Source: Pseudomonas sp. B21-028 (lineage in GTDB: Bacteria > Pseudomonadota > Gammaproteobacteria > Pseudomonadales > Pseudomonadaceae). From it: a DNA stretch of 64,000 bases. Below are positions 44,440 through 51,736 of this stretch, one piece after another (position 1 is the first letter of the stretch; each line of letters begins with the position of its first letter). Under the pieces are notes generated by a model that ran no database searches, was not told the origin of the DNA, and saw nothing but the letters and a program-made list of their open reading frames with translations. The stretch is from the NCBI RefSeq assembly GCF_024749045.1, contig NZ_CP087184.1, positions 3,100,001-3,164,000 on the forward strand. Reading direction: 5' to 3'. Both the position numbers and the translations under genes were made by a program.

Positions 44440-46107
44440 TCAGGCTCCGATCATCTCCCGGACCTTGGCCGTCAACAGATCAAACGTGAACGGCTTGGTG
44501 ATCATTTGCATGCCCGGGTCGAGGAATCCGCCGCGTACCGCGGCATGCTCAGCGTAGCCGGTGATGAACAGCACCCGCAGGTCCGGACGGATCTGCCGGC
44601 CGACTTCCGCCAGTTGCCGGCCGTTCATGCCCGGCAAGCCCACGTCGCTGATCAACAGATCGATGCGCTGGCCTGACTGAAGAATCGGCACCGCACCGTT
44701 GGCATCGCTGGCTTCAAGGAAGGTATAGCCCAGTTCGCCCAGTACCGAGCTGACCAGTACCCGCACTGCCGGATCGTCTTCGACGATCAGCACGGTCTCG
44801 CCGGCGTGCGCGGGGGCGGCATGTTGGCTGTCGATTAACGACTCGGGTGTTTCTTCGCCCAGGAAACGCGGCAGATAAAGACTGACAGTCGTGCCTTTGC
44901 CAACGTCACTGTCGATGGCCACATGGCCACGTGATTGCTTGCTGAACCCATAGATCATCGACAGGCCCAGCCCCGTGCCCTGGCCGATGGGCTTGGTAGT
45001 GAAAAATGGATCGAATGCGCGATTGATGACCGATTCGGGCATGCCGCAGCCGCTGTCCTGCACGCTCAGCACCACATAGTCGCCGGGCTCCAGGTTGGTG
45101 TACGCGTCGGTGAAACCGGCATCCAGATGTTTGTTGAACGTGCGCACCACCAGCATTCCGCCTTCCGGCATGGCATCGCGTGCGTTGAGCACAAGGTTGA
45201 GCAGGGCGCTTTCCAGTTGATTGGGATCGGCCTCGGCAATCCAGAGCTCCTCGTCCAGCTGCATGTCCAGCCGGATGCTCTCGTTGAGACTGCGCTGCAA
45301 CAGCTCCCCCATGGACAACACCAGCGTGTTCATCTGCACGGCCTTGGAATCCAGCGACTGGCGCCGGGAGAAAGCCAGCAGGCGATGGGTCAGGCCGGCT
45401 GCTCGGTTGGCTGAGGTCACGCCGAGGTCGATCAGGCTGTCCAGGTCTTCGGTGCGCCCCCGGGCCAGGCGCCTGCGCAGCAGTTCGAGGCTGCCGATGA
45501 TGCCGGTCAACATGTTGTTGAAGTCGTGGGCGATACCGCCGGTCAGTTGGCCGACCGCTTCCATTTTCTGCGATTGACGCAGGGCTTCCTCATTGTGGCG
45601 CAATTGAGCGGTGCGCTCTTCTACCTGCTGTTCAAGGGTTTCGAGGGTATTTTGCAGGCGCAGCTCACTGTTGCTGAGATCGATCAGGCGTTCCCGGGCC
45701 TCGTATTGCCTTCGTCGACCGCGCAAGGCGGTGGTGACCAGGCTGACCAGGGTCACCGGATGGAACGGGCGCTCCAGGAACGTTACGTTGCCCAGCTGCA
45801 TGCCGATACGTGCCGCCGGGTTCTGTTCCGGACCCCCATGATGGGTCAGCAGGACGATGGGCAGGTCGGACCAGGCCGGCTGCTGTTCAATATGCTGGAA
45901 CAATGTCTCCAGGTCGGGACCTACCAAGGCTTCCGACGAGATGACCAACAGGCCGGCGCCATGTTCAAGTTCCTCACACAACTGCCCCAGGTGGCGACAA
46001 ATGAGGCCGGTGAACCCGGCTTCATTCAGGATCATCAGGGCGATCTGGCTGTCCCGTCCCAGCGGCGCGAGGATCAGTGCCCGCTCCGACAGGGGCTCGA
46101 CCGACAT
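44440..46107 (-). CDS. Hybrid histidine kinase (pseudoreceiver-HisKA-HATPase-REC)
   Basis: 555-aa soluble kinase from ATG 46107. The N-terminal about 130 residues resemble a receiver but lack the phospho-acceptor Asp (VISSEALVGPDLETL), so they are probably a signal-binding pseudoreceiver. Then a coiled coil (ENTLETLEQQVEERTAQL-like), HisKA with TGGIAHDFNNMLTGI (His 194), HATPase with GQGTGLGLSMIYGF and a C-terminal receiver with VEDDPAVR and LISDVGLPGMNG. The start overlaps the stop of the KaiC-like gene (TGATG), so the two are coupled. Confidence 0.92.
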   Translation of the reverse strand: MSVEPLSERALILAPLGRDSQIALMILNEAGFTGLICRHLGQLCEELEHGAGLLVISSEALVGPDLETLFQHIEQQPAWSDLPIVLLTHHGGPEQNPAARIGMQLGNVTFLERPFHPVTLVSLVTTALRGRRRQYEARERLIDLSNSELRLQNTLETLEQQVEERTAQLRHNEEALRQSQKMEAVGQLTGGIAHDFNNMLTGIIGSLELLRRRLARGRTEDLDSLIDLGVTSANRAAGLTHRLLAFSRRQSLDSKAVQMNTLVLSMGELLQRSLNESIRLDMQLDEELWIAEADPNQLESALLNLVLNARDAMPEGGMLVVRTFNKHLDAGFTDAYTNLEPGDYVVLSVQDSGCGMPESVINRAFDPFFTTKPIGQGTGLGLSMIYGFSKQSRGHVAIDSDVGKGTTVSLYLPRFLGEETPESLIDSQHAAPAHAGETVLIVEDDPAVRVLVSSVLGELGYTFLEASDANGAVPILQSGQRIDLLISDVGLPGMNGRQLAEVGRQIRPDLRVLFITGYAEHAAVRGGFLDPGMQMITKPFTFDLLTAKVREMIGA

Positions 46108-47609
46108 CACTTGAGCTCATCCCTGAGCAGCGGATGGTCCGCTCCCATATAGGTCGGTACCCCACGCAAGACACCCTGGAAGGCTTCGAGTGGCTCACCG
46201 ATCGTCATGCCTTGCCCGCTGATGCGGTACTCGCGGATCGTCGATTCGTGACTGCCGGTGCGCTTCTTGATGATGGAAATCGCCCGGCGGACCTTACCCA
46301 GCGCCTCGAAATACCGCAACAGAATCACGGTGTCGGCCAGATAAGTAATGTCCACCGGCGCCTGCATGTCGCCTACCAGGCCATGTTGCGCAACGGTCAT
46401 GAAGGTCGCTGCTCCCTTGCGATTGAGGTACAGCAACAGCTCGTGCATGTGCAGCACCAGAGCGTTTTCTTCCGGCATGGCGGCCTGATAGCCGTTGATG
46501 CTGTCGATCACCACGGTCTTGATGTCACCTTCATCGACGCAACGACGTACCCGGTGGGAGAACTCGCCGGGGGACAACTCGGCGGCGTCCACCTGTTCGA
46601 TCAACAGGTTTCCGGTCCCTTGCAGCGCCTGCAGGTCGATGCCGATATTTTTCATGCGTTCGAACAGCAGGCCCAGCTCTTCGTCGAAAATGAACAAGGC
46701 AGCCTTTTCGCCGCGATGCACGGCGGCTGCGGCGAAAATCATCGAGATCAGCGACTTCCCGGTACCGGCCGGCCCCAGGATCAAGGTGCTGGACCCCGTC
46801 TCGATACCGCCACCCAGCAGGGCATCCATTTCCGCGATGCCACTGGACAGTTGTTTGCGCAGGTATTGCCCGCGATGCTCGGCCGCCACCAGGCGCGGGA
46901 AGACATGAAGACCGTCCCCCATGATCGTGAAGTCGTGGAAGCCGCCACGGTATTTTTGCCCGCGATACTTGACCACCCGGATCCGTCGCCGCTCGGCGCC
47001 ATAATTGGGCGTCAGCTCTTCGAGGCGAATCACCCCGTGGGCGACACTGTGCACGGTCTTGTCCAGGGATTCGGTGGTCAGGTCATCGAGCAGCAGGACG
47101 GTGGCGTCGTAGCGCACGAAGTAATGCTTGATCGCCAGGATCTGCCGACGATAGCGCAGGGAGCTCTGTGCCAGCAGGCGGATCTCCGACAGGCTGTCGA
47201 GTACGACCCGGGTCGGCTTGACCTGTTCGACCACCTCGAAGATTTGCCGCGTCGCTTCCCCAAGCTCCAGGTCCGATGAATACAGCAGACTTTGCTGATG
47301 CTCGGCATTGAGCAGGCTTTCAGGCGGCGTCAGTTCGAAAATGTGAATGTTTTCGTCCAGCGTCCATCCGTGGGAGGTCGCGCCTTGGCGCAGTTCACGC
47401 TCGGTTTCCGACAGCGTGATGTACAACGAGCGCTCGCCGGCCTTGGCGCCGGCCAACAGGAAATGCAACGCGACCGTGGTCTTGCCGGTGCCGGGTTCCC
47501 CTTCCAACAGGAACACATGGCCGCGGGACAAGCCACCGGAGAGGATATTGTCCAGTCCTTCGATACCGGTGGCGGCTTTGGCGTCGATCAACTCGTTCAA
47601 TGTAGACAA
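46107..47609 (-). CDS. KaiC-like two-domain RecA-family ATPase
   Basis: About 500 aa. Two RecA-type ATPase domains: GEPGTGKTT near 37-45 and GPAGTGKS near 279-286, each with catalytic Glu pair (SETERELR; FDEELGLLF) and Walker B (VVLDSLSEIRLL; VVIDSINGYQAA). The C-terminal block TVILLRYFEALGKVRRAISI is the KaiC CII signature. From memory, the cyanobacterial Ser431-Thr432 pair seems to align with Thr-Tyr here, so autophosphorylation may differ. No KaiA or KaiB is nearby. I prefer TTG 47609 as start because GAGGGGG lies 6 bases before it; ATG 47624 is the alternative. Operon with the downstream hybrid kinase. Confidence 0.88.
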   Translation of the reverse strand: MSTLNELIDAKAATGIEGLDNILSGGLSRGHVFLLEGEPGTGKTTVALHFLLAGAKAGERSLYITLSETERELRQGATSHGWTLDENIHIFELTPPESLLNAEHQQSLLYSSDLELGEATRQIFEVVEQVKPTRVVLDSLSEIRLLAQSSLRYRRQILAIKHYFVRYDATVLLLDDLTTESLDKTVHSVAHGVIRLEELTPNYGAERRRIRVVKYRGQKYRGGFHDFTIMGDGLHVFPRLVAAEHRGQYLRKQLSSGIAEMDALLGGGIETGSSTLILGPAGTGKSLISMIFAAAAVHRGEKAALFIFDEELGLLFERMKNIGIDLQALQGTGNLLIEQVDAAELSPGEFSHRVRRCVDEGDIKTVVIDSINGYQAAMPEENALVLHMHELLLYLNRKGAATFMTVAQHGLVGDMQAPVDITYLADTVILLRYFEALGKVRRAISIIKKRTGSHESTIREYRISGQGMTIGEPLEAFQGVLRGVPTYMGADHPLLRDELK

Positions 47610-47742
47610 AAATAGCCCCCTCATGGCCAGGGAAGTAAAGCAGGTTGAAGTGTCTGAATACTTGACCTTTGGCGGTGATAGCGGTTCCACTTCCTGCACA
47701 AAACCTGTGAAGTTGTACAGCTTTTGGAGCGATCGGGGCTTT

Positions 47743-48798
47743 CTACAACCCTTGCTGCAACGCCGGGTCGTCCGGGTTCAGCTGCTCCAGTTTCGCCAGC
47801 AGGATCTGCACATTCTGCAGTTGCCCGGTTTCCTTCCAATAGTTGATCAGCAGTACCCGCGCCTTGCGGTCGGCGGGGTAGCGCTGGACAATTTCCTGCA
47901 ACTGTTTCTGCGCGGCTTCCAGCTCTTGCTCGGCATGCAGGGTGGTTGCCAGGTCGTAACGGTAATGACGATTGTCTGGCTCGAGTTCCACGGCTTTTGC
48001 CAGGCCGAGCACCGCGTATTCGCTCTGGCCATGCTGCAGCAACCACATGCCCAGCGCATGTTGCAGATAAGCTGACTGCGGCTGGCTTTGCAACTGTTTG
48101 GCGAGTAACTGTCGCGCGGCTTCGCCCTGACCCTGTTTGTCGAGCACTTCGATCTGCGTGACCACTGCCGGCAGGTTGTCCGGCTGCAGGCGCAGGGCTT
48201 GCTCCAGGGCTTGCTGGGCCTTTTTCAGCTCGGCGTTGTGCAGGTGCAAGCGGGCGAGTTGATAGAAAGACTCGGTGGTTTGCGGGCCGTCCTGAAGCTG
48301 CTGTTCCCAGGTATCGATGGCCAGCTGCATGGCGCCGAAGTACAAACCAAGGTCATCCGGCGACAGGCCCAGCAGTGCGTTCACGGCGGCAAATCGCACG
48401 CTGGGATCGTCATCGTCGAGCAACGGCCCCAGCAGCAGGCTGCGCTGTCCCGTCGGCACCAGCCCGACAATGCTGGCGATGGCGGCCCGACGTACATCCG
48501 GCGATTCGTTGTGCAGGTCCGCATCCGCCAGTTTCAGAGCCTGGGGGCTCGGGTAGTTCGGCAGTTCGGCGTGCAGCCACACACGCCGCTTGGGCGAGAG
48601 ATCCGGACGCCCCAATTGCTGATAGAGCATTCTTGCCGCGCCTGGAAGCCCATTGCGTGCCTGTGCCAAGGCTTCACTGTAGCCGCGCTTGACGGCCTCG
48701 GGGATCTGAGGGGTGCTGCTGTGCCGCCACAACGCAACCAGACCGATCATCAGGACGACCCCAAGGCTGAGCAGAAGATAGCGGCGAGACGAGAGCAT
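47743..48798 (-). CDS. Membrane-anchored TPR/HEAT repeat protein
   Basis: 351 aa from ATG 48798 (MLSSRRYLLLSLGVVLMIGL), which gives an N-terminal membrane anchor and periplasmic body. The same frame is open about 100 codons upstream, but that part translates a REP and intergenic DNA. A HEAT-like stretch (SPDVRRAAIASIVGLVPTGQ, then DDDPSVRFAAVNALLGLSPD) is followed by several tetratricopeptide units (about 190-345). Such proteins are scaffolds. It is upstream of the KaiC-like gene on the same strand, with a 133-base gap; the partner is unknown. Confidence 0.83.
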   Translation of the reverse strand: MLSSRRYLLLSLGVVLMIGLVALWRHSSTPQIPEAVKRGYSEALAQARNGLPGAARMLYQQLGRPDLSPKRRVWLHAELPNYPSPQALKLADADLHNESPDVRRAAIASIVGLVPTGQRSLLLGPLLDDDDPSVRFAAVNALLGLSPDDLGLYFGAMQLAIDTWEQQLQDGPQTTESFYQLARLHLHNAELKKAQQALEQALRLQPDNLPAVVTQIEVLDKQGQGEAARQLLAKQLQSQPQSAYLQHALGMWLLQHGQSEYAVLGLAKAVELEPDNRHYRYDLATTLHAEQELEAAQKQLQEIVQRYPADRKARVLLINYWKETGQLQNVQILLAKLEQLNPDDPALQQGL

Positions 48799-48929
48799 GC
48801 AGGTAATCCATGACCGGGAACTTGAAGTGTCGCAAGCTTCGGTCAGGTGGGGGGCTGAGTCAAACCTTGTAATAGGTATGCAGGGCCTGTGAGTACAGGT
48901 TGCTCTTGCTGGAATGTGGCAAGAACCTG

Positions 48930-49012
48930 GTGGGAGCGAGCCTGCTCGCGATAGCTCCCTGCCAGTCGGCATCCCTATTGACTGACACGCTGCCATCGCG
49001 AGCAGGCTCGCT
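48930..49012. repeat. REPIN whose second unit is interrupted by the IS110 element
   Basis: A complete REP (48930-48951) is followed by an inverted unit that reads normally from 48996 to CTCGCT at 49012 and then stops. The missing end (CTCCCACAGGG) resumes at 50189 on the other side of the element. Confidence 0.9.
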
Positions 49013-49025
49013 TGTATGGTAGGAC

Positions 49026-49180
49026 TTGAAGGGAGGAGGAGGGACAAGGCTCGATTCTGACTGTTAGCCGCAGTACAGACCGTGGGAGATTTCGCCCCTC
49101 CTCCTTTCACCCAAGCGCCGATAAAGAATGCTTCTGGCCTAGACCGACGATAGGAACAAGCCTGCGCCTCTGGGTGAACC
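49026..49180 (+). ncRNA. Predicted bridge RNA of the IS110 element
   Basis: Two consecutive stem-loops fill the left end. The first has the stem GAAGGGAGGAGG (49028-49039)/CCTCCTCCTTTC (49097-49108). Inside it AGGCTCG (49047-49053) equals the left target half, and GTGGGAG (49082-49088) is the reverse complement of the right target half including the CT core. The second has the stem CACCCA/TGGGTG (49108-49113, 49171-49176) plus GCGC/GCGC. Inside it AGAAT (49125-49129) equals the right element end and ACAAG (49156-49160) is complementary to CTTGT at the left junction. This is the two-loop plan of IS110 bridge RNAs. Ends are approximate. Confidence 0.8.
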
Positions 49181-49216
49181 CTTCAAGTGTTCAAACCTTA
49201 GCCCGGAGGATTTTCA

Positions 49217-50164
49217 ATGGCAATGCCCATCGCCATCACCCAGCCAATCGTAGGTGTCGATGTCGCCAAGGATGAGTTGGTGATTTATCACGCCGAATCT
49301 GACCGGCTCGAAACAATCCCCAATACCAAAGCTGCGATCAAGAAATGGCTCAAGGCGTTGCCCGCATCAGTGGATGTTGCCATTGAAGCGACCAATACCT
49401 ATCACCAGGAATTCGCCGATCTGGCCTATGCGCAAGGTTGTGTGATCTACATAATCGACGGTTACGAGCTCAGTCATTACCGCAAGGGCGTGAAAGTTCG
49501 CGCGAAAACAGATGCGCTGGATGCTCGCTTGCTGGCCCGCTACTTAAACAACGAAGGCCACCTGTTGCACCCTTGGGTCCCGCCATCACCCCTTTATTGC
49601 CGACTTATAAGCCTTTTCCGGCGCCGCGCAGCTCTGGTTCAGGCGCGTGTCAGCCTCAAGCAGAGCTGGGCGAACGAGCCATTGCTCGAAGCGGCTTTCA
49701 AAAGCCAGATAAACGCTATGCAAAGACTGGAAACCCTGCTCGAAAAAACCATTCAGACGCAGTTGGAACAAGCCGGTTTGGCTCATCAGCTCAAGCGTTG
49801 CATGAAAGTCGAAGGCATCGGCTTGTTGAGTGGTGCTCGTTTAATCGCGTCGTTTCAGCGTGGGGACTTCAGGAATGCCGATGCTTTCATCGCTTTTCTG
49901 GGCTTGGATTTGCGCATAGCGGACTCGGGGAAAAAGAAAGGGCGCCGTTGCTTGTCTAAACGAGGTGATCCAGAGGCGCGTCGCTTGATGCACAACGCCG
50001 CGATGTCGGCGAGCCGCACCGCGGCGTGGAGGGGATTTTATGAGGCCCTAAGGGCTCGAGGACTTAGCACAACCCAAGCACTGGTAGCACTGGCCCGCAA
50101 ACTTGCGCGAGTGGTATTCGCTCTGTTGAAGAACCAGAGCGAATACCTACCAAAATGCATCTAG
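49217..50164 (+). CDS. IS110-family transposase (DEDD recombinase)
   Basis: 315 aa, intact. The N-terminal RuvC-like domain has the acidic residues: Asp in VGVDVAKDELV (about 13), Glu in AIEATNTYH (about 59) and two Asp in KTDALDARLLARYL (about 101-105). The C-terminal transposase_20-type domain has MKVEGIGLLSGARLIASF and the candidate catalytic Ser in RRCLSKRGDPEARRLMHNAA. GGAGGA stands 6 bases before ATG 49217. In the IS110 family this protein recombines DNA under guidance of the element's bridge RNA. The element appears functional. Confidence 0.93.
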   Translation: MAMPIAITQPIVGVDVAKDELVIYHAESDRLETIPNTKAAIKKWLKALPASVDVAIEATNTYHQEFADLAYAQGCVIYIIDGYELSHYRKGVKVRAKTDALDARLLARYLNNEGHLLHPWVPPSPLYCRLISLFRRRAALVQARVSLKQSWANEPLLEAAFKSQINAMQRLETLLEKTIQTQLEQAGLAHQLKRCMKVEGIGLLSGARLIASFQRGDFRNADAFIAFLGLDLRIADSGKKKGRRCLSKRGDPEARRLMHNAAMSASRTAAWRGFYEALRARGLSTTQALVALARKLARVVFALLKNQSEYLPKCI

Positions 50165-50188
50165 GGGGCTAGCCCTGCACCATAGAAT

Positions 50189-50200
50189 CTCCCACAGGGG
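50189..50200. repeat. Right remnant of the interrupted REP
   Basis: CTCCCACAGGGG continues the REP broken at 49012. Joining the flanks restores the common REP text through CTCGCTCCCACAGGG. Confidence 0.85.
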
Positions 50201-50216
50201 CTCGCGGGTGAGAGAT

Positions 50217-50248
50217 AAAAAGCCCCGCATCCAGGGCGGAGGCGGGGC
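50217..50248 (-). terminator. Rho-independent terminator of mexEF-oprN
   Basis: On the minus strand GCCCCGC, loop, GCGGGGC is followed by five T residues, about 50 bases after the oprN stop. Confidence 0.85.
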
Positions 50249-50299
50249 AAGGGTCTGGTTGATTGCGGTCAACCAAAGGGGCTCGGTGTGAACGGTTGG

Positions 50300-51736
50300 T
50301 CAGTTGCTGGCGACGGTTTCTGGCTGCCAGCCACCGCCCAGGGCCTTGTAGATCGCGACGATGCCGCGATAAAGGTCGACTTCGGCCTGGGCCTGGGTGT
50401 CTTCGGCGGCCAGGCGTTCGCGCTGGGCGTCGAGCAGCACGAGGAAATCCACGGTGCCTTCGCGGTAGCGGATTTCGGCCAGGTCGGCAGCGGCGCGGCT
50501 GGATTCGCTCTGGCGGATCAACGAGATCAGCCGTTGCTGGCGTTTGCCGTAATCGCTGAAGGCGTTTTCCGATTCTTCCAGGGCCAGTAGTACCTGCTGC
50601 TCATAAGTCGCCAGGGCGCCATCGGCCTCGGCATTGGCACCGCGCAGGCGAGCCCGCACGCTGCCCAGGTCAAAGGCCGCCCAGGTAATGCTCGGGCCCA
50701 GCGCCCAGGCATTGGCCGCCGAGGAGCCGATCTGCGAACCACGCCCTGCGGTAAAGCCAAGGAAGCCGCTCAAGCTGACCCGTGGAAACAGGTCGGCCTT
50801 GGCCACGCCAATGCGCGCGGTGGCCGCGGCCAACTGACGTTCGGCGCTGAGAATGTCCGGGCGACGTTGCAGCAACTGCCCCGGGTCGCCGATCGGCAAG
50901 GCCTTGGCAATGGCCGGCAGGTCTTTGGGGCTCAGGTCCACGCTCAATTTGTCCGGGCGCTCACCCAGCAGAGTGGCGATGCGGTTGCGCTGACGCACCT
51001 GTTCAGCCTGCAACTGCGGCACGCTGGCTTCTACCGAGGCCAGGCGTGCATCGGCACGGACCACGTCCAGCTGATCGCCCACACCGGCATCGCGCAGGCT
51101 TTCGGTGATCTTGCGCGACGCCTGCTGGTTCCTAAGGTTCGCCAGGGCGATTTTTTCCCGCAGCTGGGCGCCGCGCAGTTGACCGTAGGCATCCACCAAC
51201 TCGGCGATCATGGTCACCTGCAGTTGATAGAGATCGGCCTCGGCCGCCTGCTGATCGGCGTCGGTGGCTTCCAGGTTGCGCTGGATGCGCCCGAACAGAT
51301 CCACTTCCCAAGCCATGTCCAGGCCCAGGTCGTAGCGCTCGGTATTGACCCGGTCGGTGGTCTGTCCCGGAATCTGGCCTTTGCCCAGGTTGCTGCTGAC
51401 GCGACTGGTGATGGTCGGCATCGCATCATTGCTGGCGTCGTCGCGAATGGCCCGCGCCGCGCGCAGACGGGCGAAGGCTACGCGCAACTCGCGGTTGCCT
51501 TCCAGGGAACGGCTCACCAGCGCGTTGAGGGTCGGGTCATCGAACTGCTGCCACCAGACACCTTCGAAACGTGCCCGGTCGAAGTTCTTCTGGCCGGCGG
51601 CGCCGTCCGTGGCGGTAGTGATATTCGCTGCCTCGGTTTGCGGTGCCTTGTAGTCCGGCCCCACGGCGCAGGCACTCAGCGCCAGGACCAGCAAGCTCGG
51701 CACGAACACTTTCAAGCTCATTGTGGCCAAGCTCAT
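50300..51736 (-). CDS. oprN: Outer membrane efflux factor, OprN-like lipoprotein
   Basis: 478-aa TolC-type channel of an RND pump. The signal sequence ends in a lipobox LSACAVGPDY (lipid on Cys about 22). Two outer-membrane-efflux repeats follow. Stretches such as TERYDLGLDMAWEVDLFGRI, RDAGVGDQLDVVRADARLA and REGTVDFLVLLDAQRE closely match P. aeruginosa OprN. ATG 51736 overlaps the mexF stop (ATGA), with GGAG 8 bases upstream. Last gene of the mexEF-oprN operon, with its own terminator. Confidence 0.9.
   Translation of the reverse strand: MSLATMSLKVFVPSLLVLALSACAVGPDYKAPQTEAANITTATDGAAGQKNFDRARFEGVWWQQFDDPTLNALVSRSLEGNRELRVAFARLRAARAIRDDASNDAMPTITSRVSSNLGKGQIPGQTTDRVNTERYDLGLDMAWEVDLFGRIQRNLEATDADQQAAEADLYQLQVTMIAELVDAYGQLRGAQLREKIALANLRNQQASRKITESLRDAGVGDQLDVVRADARLASVEASVPQLQAEQVRQRNRIATLLGERPDKLSVDLSPKDLPAIAKALPIGDPGQLLQRRPDILSAERQLAAATARIGVAKADLFPRVSLSGFLGFTAGRGSQIGSSAANAWALGPSITWAAFDLGSVRARLRGANAEADGALATYEQQVLLALEESENAFSDYGKRQQRLISLIRQSESSRAAADLAEIRYREGTVDFLVLLDAQRERLAAEDTQAQAEVDLYRGIVAIYKALGGGWQPETVASN

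Larger units (their letters stand above)
49013..50188 (+). mobile_element. IS110-family insertion sequence in a REP
   Basis: About 1,176 bp. Its borders are fixed by the split REP: TGTATGGTAGG at the left and CACCATAGAAT at the right, with the dinucleotide CT next to both junctions (49011-49012 and 50189-50190). Only weak subterminal inverted similarity exists (TATGGT/ACCATA), and no target duplication beyond CT, as in IS110-type elements. The left noncoding part is 204 bases and the right 24 bases, the layout of the IS110 group (IS621-like) rather than IS1111. It carries one transposase gene. Confidence 0.9.

Noticed and set aside
48799..49110. N-terminal extension of about 100 codons on the TPR protein
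   Set aside because: It translates a REP and part of the IS110 left end; the ATG at 48798 begins a normal membrane anchor.
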